Part shown: piece by piece, positions 59,278-64,000 of the stretch
How the letters are laid out: each line of letters opens with the position of its first letter
How positions within the stretch are numbered: the stretch's first letter is position 1
Assembly (NCBI GenBank): GCA_963819385.1
Contig: CAWFVV010000006.1
Span: 1,240,001 to 1,304,000, forward strand
Direction of reading: 5' to 3'
DNA from: JAVDCA01 sp963819385
Lineage (GTDB): Bacteria; Pseudomonadota; Alphaproteobacteria; Rhizobiales; Xanthobacteraceae
Length of the DNA: 64,000 nt
Made by a program: the position numbers and the translations under genes
The notes under the pieces: model-generated
Seen by the model: the letters and a program-made list of their open reading frames with translations, nothing else
The model's database searches: none
Told to the model about the DNA's origin: nothing

Positions 59278-60249
59278 ATGCTCATCCGCCGCCTCCTGGC
59301 CGCCGCCGCCATGGCTCTGCTGATCGCCGGCGCGAGCGCACAGGCGCAGGACTATCCGACGCGCCCGATCAAGGTCGTCATCGCGTTCCCGCCGGGCGGG
59401 CCGACCGATTTCGTCGGGCGCCTGCTTGCCGAAAAGCTCAAGGACCTGCTCGGCCAGCCCGTCATCATCGAGAACAAGGCGGGTGCGAACGGCGCGATCG
59501 GCGCGAACGAAGTCGCCAAATCGGCGCCGGACGGCTACACGCTCTTCCTCACCACGTCGGGCGCCGTGACGATCACGCCCAATCTGCGCGCCGACACGCC
59601 CTACGACACGCTGCGAGATTTCGCGCCGATCTCGAAGGTCGTCAACGTCAACGAGGTGCTGGCGGTGCGGCCCGGTCTGGGGGCGAACTCCGCGACGGAC
59701 CTCGTCGCCATGGCCAAGGCCAAGCCCGGGACGCTGGCATTTGCGTCGACCGGCGTCGGCAGCCCTCCGCACCTCGCGCTGGAGCTCTTTCAGGGGGCGG
59801 CGGGAGTCAAATTCGTGCACGTTCCCTATCGCGGCGCCGCGCCCGCGATCACGGACCTGCTCGGCGGCCAGGTGATCGCGATGTTCGCCGATGCGCCGGT
59901 GCTGCTGCCGCAGATCCAGGCCGGCAAGCTGAAGCCGCTCGCGGTCGCGGCCGAGCAACGCAATCCGGTGCTGCCGGACGTGCCGACGCTCGCCGAGCAG
60001 GGTTACGCGAATACGACTTGCGACAACTGGTACGGCCTGCTCGCGCCGGCGAAGACGCCGCCGGCGATCATCGCCAAGCTCAACGCCGCGATGCGTGCCG
60101 CGCTCGTGGATCCGGTCATGAAGGAGAAGCTCGTGAAGGTCGGCGCGGTGCCGGCGCCCTCGACGCCGGAGGAATTCACGAGCTTCCTGCGCGAGGAGCT
60201 CGCCCGTTGGGCCAAGGTCATCCGCGAGAACGGCATCACGGAGAAATAA
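59278..60249 (+). CDS. TctC/Bug solute-binding protein (second of the tandem pair)
   Basis: 323 residues from ATG 59278 behind GAGGGAG. Signal peptide LLAAAAMALLIAGASAQAQ; mature DYPTRPIKVVIAFPPGGPTD. It is clearly a paralogue of the gene upstream (shared VPYRGA, APDGYTLF, NPVLPDVPT-type motifs), so the pair came from duplication. The two may bind different carboxylates. Confidence 0.88.
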   Translation: MLIRRLLAAAAMALLIAGASAQAQDYPTRPIKVVIAFPPGGPTDFVGRLLAEKLKDLLGQPVIIENKAGANGAIGANEVAKSAPDGYTLFLTTSGAVTITPNLRADTPYDTLRDFAPISKVVNVNEVLAVRPGLGANSATDLVAMAKAKPGTLAFASTGVGSPPHLALELFQGAAGVKFVHVPYRGAAPAITDLLGGQVIAMFADAPVLLPQIQAGKLKPLAVAAEQRNPVLPDVPTLAEQGYANTTCDNWYGLLAPAKTPPAIIAKLNAAMRAALVDPVMKEKLVKVGAVPAPSTPEEFTSFLREELARWAKVIRENGITEK

Positions 60250-60270
60250 GCGCCCGCAATAACGAGGGCC

Positions 60271-60471
60271 TTACTCCGGCCGATAAATTCCGCTTGTCGG
60301 ATCGCGCCGGAGCACCGGGATCTTCTCGCGCACAGGCGCCTCGCGCAACGTCTCACGCGCGTGCAAATCCTCGTTTACGCGCCGCCACTCCTTTGCCACA
60401 GCCTTGGCGATGACGGCGGCGCCGAGAATGCCAAGGGTCCAGCCGAGCACGGGCCGAATGAAGATCAGCAT
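60271..60471 (-). CDS. Small single-helix membrane protein
   Basis: 66 residues from ATG 60471. One hydrophobic segment (RPVLGWTLGILGAAVIAKAV) is followed by a charged tail (KEWRRVNEDLHARETLREA). GAGG lies nine bases upstream. It begins 15 nt after the S49 gene, so both are cotranscribed. Similar short proteins occur next to S49 genes in Rhizobiales. Confidence 0.7.
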   Translation of the reverse strand: MLIFIRPVLGWTLGILGAAVIAKAVAKEWRRVNEDLHARETLREAPVREKIPVLRRDPTSGIYRPE

Positions 60472-60486
60472 TATCGCAACCTCAGC

Positions 60487-61419
60487 TCATAGTCCGTAGC
60501 GCGCCCATAGTGCACGCGCCTCGATCGCCGAAATAACGTCCTCGGCGAGATTGGGGCCCAAACCGGAACCCAGGCCGGATACGAGACCCGGCCACCCGGC
60601 GACGTCCGCCGCAACGCCGGGCGTGCGTCGGCCGAACCAGCCGCGCTCGGCGCTCACCAGCGGCATCGTCACGTCGTCGCCGAAACGCTCGCGCAACACC
60701 GAGCGCAGATCGCCAAGGCGGTCGATCAAGCCGTAGCCGAGCGCCGTCTTGGCGCCCCAGTACTCGCCGGAGAACATGGTATTTTCCGGGCCCGTGAGGC
60801 GCGCGCCGCGGCTCGTCTTCACGAGCGCGATAAACGTTTCGTGAATTTCCCGCTGGATCGATTTGAGATGCTCGACCTCCTCGGGTCGCTCCGGCAGGAA
60901 CGGATCGAGCGTCACCTTCCGCTCGCCCGCCGTGTAGACGCGCCGCTCGATGCCGAGCTTCTTCATCGCCTCGACAACGCCGAAGCTCGCACCGACCACG
61001 CCGATCGAGCCGACGATCGAGGATGGATCGCATACGATCTCGTCGGCCGCGCAGGCGATCATGTAGCCGCCGGACGCCGCCACGTCCTCGACGAAGGCAA
61101 TGACCGGAACGCCCTTCTCGTGCGCAAGCTGGCGGATGCGGCGATAGATTAGGTGCGATTGCACCGCCGAGCCGCCGGGCGAATTGATCGCCAGCGCGAC
61201 GGCCTTGACCTTGCCCATCGCGAAGGCGCGGTCGAGCGCGCGAGCAAGGCCGGACAGCGTCATCCCGGGCCGCAGCGGCGTCGAGAAGCCGATGACGCCC
61301 GAGAGCCGCACCACCGGCACCCGCGGCATCCCGCGCCAGCGCTTGGGGATCGCGGGCCGCAGCAACGCGCGCCCACGTCCCAGCCATTGCCGCATATTGT
61401 CCATCATCGGTCCGCTCAT
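60487..61419 (-). CDS. S49-family serine peptidase (SppA/SohB-like)
   Basis: 310 residues from ATG 61419; ATGs at 61440 and 61473 fall in the family B repeat. The Ser/Lys dyad is seen in DVAASGGYMIACAADE (catalytic serine) and AGERKVTLDPFLP (lysine). LAINSPGGSAVQSHLIYRR and SIVGSIGVVG are also typical. It degrades signal peptides or membrane-associated peptides. No N-terminal anchor helix is evident, so it may act from the cytoplasmic side. Confidence 0.88.
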   Translation of the reverse strand: MSGPMMDNMRQWLGRGRALLRPAIPKRWRGMPRVPVVRLSGVIGFSTPLRPGMTLSGLARALDRAFAMGKVKAVALAINSPGGSAVQSHLIYRRIRQLAHEKGVPVIAFVEDVAASGGYMIACAADEIVCDPSSIVGSIGVVGASFGVVEAMKKLGIERRVYTAGERKVTLDPFLPERPEEVEHLKSIQREIHETFIALVKTSRGARLTGPENTMFSGEYWGAKTALGYGLIDRLGDLRSVLRERFGDDVTMPLVSAERGWFGRRTPGVAADVAGWPGLVSGLGSGLGPNLAEDVISAIEARALWARYGL

Positions 61420-61434
61420 CGTGGTCTTGCTTAA

Positions 61435-61485
61435 ACGCATATCCCAGCGAAGTGGATACCGGTTCGCCGACAAGGATTATGCACC
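61435..61485. repeat. Family B palindromic repeat, copy 6
   Basis: ACGCATATCCCAGCGAAG pairs with CGGTTCGCCGACAAGGATTATGC with several mismatches. The left edge lies 15 nt before the S49 start codon. Confidence 0.65.
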
Positions 61486-61621
61486 AACGCGTGCGCCGGG
61501 CCCGGCCGAATCATTGCTCAAGCGGCGCGGTCCCGGCACCGCCGTATTCGCGCCCCGCTTGGAACAAATCTTGCTGGCAAATTATTGGTCGTACATCCGG
61601 GGCGCCGGAAGGGGACAGACG

Positions 61622-61723
61622 ATGACGGTGAAGATTCTTCTGCTCGCGTTGCTTTTGGCCTCGATCGCAGCGAGTTATCACTTTCAGGCGCGGATCGCGG
61701 CACGCCAGCGCAAGACCAGCTGA
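61622..61723 (+). CDS. Possible 33-residue membrane peptide
   Basis: ATG 61622 with GGAAGGGGAC just upstream. The peptide starts MTVKILLLALLLASIAA, a single helix, and ends with a basic tail ARQRKTS. The strong ribosome binding site argues for translation. No family known; it lies divergent from the S49 gene. Confidence 0.4.
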   Translation: MTVKILLLALLLASIAASYHFQARIAARQRKTS

Positions 61724-61882
61724 CGCGCCGGAACGCAGAGATGCGGCTATACGCTGCCCATGGATCCGGCAGCGAAGAACATGCCGTAGGCATTTTTCGA
61801 CCATAGGTGCCGACAGCCGGTCGCGTGGCCGGCCGTTCGGGTCGATCGAGCGCATTAAGTCGGCGTAAAATTTCACTCAGGT

Positions 61883-62662
61883 CTACGACAGCGCCAGCGG
61901 CAATACTTGCGCTTCCCGCAAGACGGCCTCGGCTTCGGCGCTCGGCCGTCCGTCAGAGCCATTGAGCGTGAGGCCCGGCAGCAAGGCGAGCGGCGAGCGG
62001 CTGCCCTTGACGGCGCGCACGATGACGCGGATCGCCGGCGCCGCGGGCTTGGGGTGGACCGGCAGGATCGCGACCGCGCCGAAAGCCTCTTCGACGATGC
62101 CGAGAAGCTCGGCCAAGCCGTCCGCGCGAAAGATCACCGACAGCGTTCCATCGTGACGCAGCAGGCGGGCTGCGGTGCCGAGCCAGATCGCGAGCGCGCC
62201 CGGCGGCGCCACATGGGCGATGCGGCGGCGCGCATCGGGCGAGGCCTGGGCGTGGCCCGCGGCGCGAAACGGCGGGTTCATCAGCACCCGGTCCGCCGTC
62301 GCGGGGCCGAGCCCGGCCGCGATGAATTGCGCGGACGGCGCCGTCACGTCGAGCGCATGTGCGCGGACGCGCTCGCCCAGGCCGTTACGCGCCGCGTTCG
62401 TGCGCGCGAGTTCCGCCAGCTGCGGATCGAGCTCGACCAGCCGCACCACGAGGCCGGGCACGCGTTGCGCGAGCGCGAGCCCCGCCGCGCCGACGCCGGC
62501 GCCGAGATCGACCGCGACCTCGCCCGGCGCCGCCGGCGTGGCGGCGGCGAGCAGGATCGCGTCATGGCCGACGCGATGTCCGCGCGCCGGCTGGCGCAGG
62601 CGCAGGCGGCCGCCGAGCACGAGATCGTCGGTGAAGGCCGGGCCCGAGCGTTCAGCGGCCAT
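61883..62662 (-). CDS. TrmN6-like tRNA adenine-N6 methyltransferase
   Basis: 259 residues from ATG 62662. The SAM-binding motif is VDLGAGVGAAGLALAQRV (about 50-67), LVELDPQLAELAR follows, and NPPF (near 127) is the N6-adenine methylase signature. YfiC/TrmN6 methylates A37 of tRNA-Val. Protein-level resemblance is good; the target is inferred. The start directly follows the family B hairpin. Confidence 0.82.
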   Translation of the reverse strand: MAAERSGPAFTDDLVLGGRLRLRQPARGHRVGHDAILLAAATPAAPGEVAVDLGAGVGAAGLALAQRVPGLVVRLVELDPQLAELARTNAARNGLGERVRAHALDVTAPSAQFIAAGLGPATADRVLMNPPFRAAGHAQASPDARRRIAHVAPPGALAIWLGTAARLLRHDGTLSVIFRADGLAELLGIVEEAFGAVAILPVHPKPAAPAIRVIVRAVKGSRSPLALLPGLTLNGSDGRPSAEAEAVLREAQVLPLALS

Positions 62663-62663
62663 G

Positions 62664-62712
62664 GCGCATGTTCCGGTGAAGTGGAACCCGGTTCGCCGAC
62701 AAGAACATGCGC
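62664..62712. repeat. Family B palindromic repeat, copy 7
   Basis: GCGCATGTTCCGGTGAAG and CGGTTCGCCGACAAGAACATGCGC pair. The left edge is one base before the methyltransferase start at 62662, so the hairpin would overlap the ribosome binding region. Confidence 0.82.
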
Positions 62713-62722
62713 CCACGCTCGA

Positions 62723-62944
62723 TCAAGGGCGCAGCTCGTGGCCGAGGCCGGCGTCCTGCAGCAGCATGCGCGCGGCGCGCTGATATTCGTCGGCCACCAG
62801 CACGCGGCGCGGCAGGATTCCGACCGAGCCCTCGAGCACGCTCATGTTCTGGTCGGCGATGAAATGCGGGATGTTGGCGCCCTTGAGCAGCGCCTCGATC
62901 GCGGTCACCAGGATGCTGTCGTTGGTGCGGACGATTTCCCTCAT
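62723..62944 (-). CDS. DUF2007-family protein
   Basis: 73 residues: MREIVRTNDSILVTAIEALL, GANIPHFIADQNMSVLEG and RRVLVADEYQRAARMLL, the DUF2007 (putative signal transducing) fold. Its ATG overlaps the glycosyltransferase stop (62941-62944). It is typically found beside the TrmN6-like gene in Rhizobiales. Function unknown. Confidence 0.85.
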   Translation of the reverse strand: MREIVRTNDSILVTAIEALLKGANIPHFIADQNMSVLEGSVGILPRRVLVADEYQRAARMLLQDAGLGHELRP

Positions 62945-63957
62945 GGCCCGTGCTCCGGCGCGCTGGTGTGATCTTGCCCCTTCTGGGCCAGATAGGCGAG
63001 CATCTTCATCTCGCGTCGGCCACGCGTCACCGTATCGAGCACGAGCCCGCAGGCAACCGCAAGTGAGGCGAGGATCATGAGACCGGTCGACAGGACCGCG
63101 GTCGGCAGGCGCGGCACGACGCCGAGCCGCGCATAGGTGATGACGATCGGGATCGCGAGCACGATCGACACGGCGGCGAACACGGCGCCGATGATGCCGA
63201 AGAACGGCAGCGGCCGCTCGGCGCGATAGAGGCGCACGATGGTGGCGAGGATGCGCAATCCGTCGCGCCAGGTGCTGAGCTTGGAGACCGAGCCGGCCGG
63301 GCGCGCAAAGTACGGCGTCTCGACCTCGGCGACCGGCAGCTCGAGATTGAGCGCGTGCACGGTGAGCTCGGTCTCGATCTCGAAGCCGCTGGAGAGCACC
63401 GGGAACGACTTGACGAAGCGCCGCGAGAACACCCGGTAGCCGGACAGCATGTCGCCGAAGGGCGAGCCGAACACGCGCGCGACGAAGCCGGTCAGTGCAT
63501 GGTTGCCGAAGCGGTGCCCGGGCCGGTAGGCGCGCTCGTCGCCGCGCCGGGCCGCAACCACCATGTCGAGCCCGCCCTCGACGAGGCGCTCCATCATCGC
63601 ATGGGCGCTCGGCGCATCGTAGGTCGCGTCGCCGTCGACCAGGACATAAATGTCGGCCTCGACGTCGGCGAACATGCGCCGCACCACGTGGCCCTTCCCT
63701 TGCCGGGGCTCGCGCCGCACCGTCGCGCCGGCCGCGCGGGCGAACTCGGCGGTGCGGTCGGTCGAGTTGTTGTCGTAGACGTAGACAACGGCGTCAGGGA
63801 GCTCGGCGCGGAAATCCTCGACCACGCGCGCAATCGCGGCCTCCTCGTTGTAGCAGGGCACCAGCACGGCGACGCGCCGGCGCGTGCCGGCAGCCGGCTC
63901 GCCACGTCCCTCCGCCAATTCGACGACCTGCCGCATATCGCCCTGTCGATTCTGCAA
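62941..63957 (-). CDS. Glycosyltransferase family 2 with C-terminal membrane segments
   Basis: 338 residues. The GT-A domain has VAVLVPCYNEEAAIARVV, YDNNSTDRTAEFA and LVDGDATYDAPSA (DxD near 105-107). HRFGNHALTGFVARVFGS and SGYRVFSRRFVKSFP resemble dolichol-phosphate mannosyltransferase-like enzymes, and the C-terminus carries two helices (about 238-270 and 280-305). It transfers a sugar to a lipid carrier or cell-surface acceptor; which one is unknown. It is the first gene of an operon with DUF2007 and the methylase. The upstream 43 bases hold nothing visible. Confidence 0.86.
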   Translation of the reverse strand: MQNRQGDMRQVVELAEGRGEPAAGTRRRVAVLVPCYNEEAAIARVVEDFRAELPDAVVYVYDNNSTDRTAEFARAAGATVRREPRQGKGHVVRRMFADVEADIYVLVDGDATYDAPSAHAMMERLVEGGLDMVVAARRGDERAYRPGHRFGNHALTGFVARVFGSPFGDMLSGYRVFSRRFVKSFPVLSSGFEIETELTVHALNLELPVAEVETPYFARPAGSVSKLSTWRDGLRILATIVRLYRAERPLPFFGIIGAVFAAVSIVLAIPIVITYARLGVVPRLPTAVLSTGLMILASLAVACGLVLDTVTRGRREMKMLAYLAQKGQDHTSAPEHGP

Positions 63958-64000
63958 TCGACTCCTGTGCCCCGGCCCGTATTCCCGACGCCGGCCGCAG

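Overview
The window looks like a chromosome segment of an alphaproteobacterium of the order Hyphomicrobiales (Rhizobiales), probably near Xanthobacteraceae/Nitrobacteraceae. The evidence is the high GC content, the abundance of TctC/Bug and TRAP solute-binding genes, alphaproteobacterial-only families (TIGR02301, NadQ-like regulator), the core block glyQ-glyS-ppdK with SleB-like hydrolase, S49 peptidase, TrmN6-like methylase and DUF2007, and several families of intergenic palindromic repeats. The genus is inference.

Left part (1-16.3 kb). Base composition is visibly lower in GC and several genes are broken. On the minus strand is a six-gene operon for a membrane complex of the hydrogenase-4/complex I type (hyfB-C-E-F-G-I). 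Its large subunit lacks the [NiFe] cysteine pair at the N-terminal site, and no ferredoxin-like subunit is encoded, so it looks like an energy-converting hydrogenase-related (Ehr) complex rather than a hydrogenase. A frameshifted XRE regulator heads the operon and a possible four-helix membrane protein closes it. Next come an insertion sequence remnant, a bd-type quinol oxidase (cydAB), a RidA-like remnant, and a catabolic cluster (TctC pseudogene, cupin, odd M20 hydrolase, OCD/mu-crystallin enzyme) with a divergent GntR regulator. The part ends at a tRNA-Pro(CGG) gene whose 3' end faces it, as expected for a tRNA-integrated island whose far end lies outside the window.

Middle part (16.4-45.4 kb). 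GC-rich housekeeping and catabolic genes: MmgE/PrpD, a frameshifted tsaC, a FAD-linked oxidase, two TauD-type dioxygenases, a YedK/HMCES-type protein, NUDIX, pyrC, ygfZ, a GNAT/DUF1778 toxin-antitoxin pair, tag-HD-phosphatase-NadQ-like operon, a DUF2339 membrane protein, an acrylyl-CoA reductase-like enzyme, a LysR-controlled TauD plus TRAP transporter locus, a glycosyltransferase and an MFS transporter.

Right part (45.5-64 kb). nadA-nadC sits behind two similar palindromes that are good candidates for the NadQ-like regulator encoded at 30.8 kb. Then come a SleB-like cell-wall hydrolase, ppdK, an acyltransferase, and glyQ/glyS separated by a DUF559 endonuclease gene bracketed by 53-bp inverted repeats. 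A tandem pair of Bug proteins, an S49 peptidase with a small membrane protein, a TrmN6-like methylase, DUF2007 and a glycosyltransferase close the window.

Intergenic structure is the second theme. At least five palindromic or inverted-repeat families occur. One (family B, core GCGCATGTTC...GGCGAA...TTCGCC...GAACATGCGC) lies just upstream of start codons, whereas others lie at gene ends.
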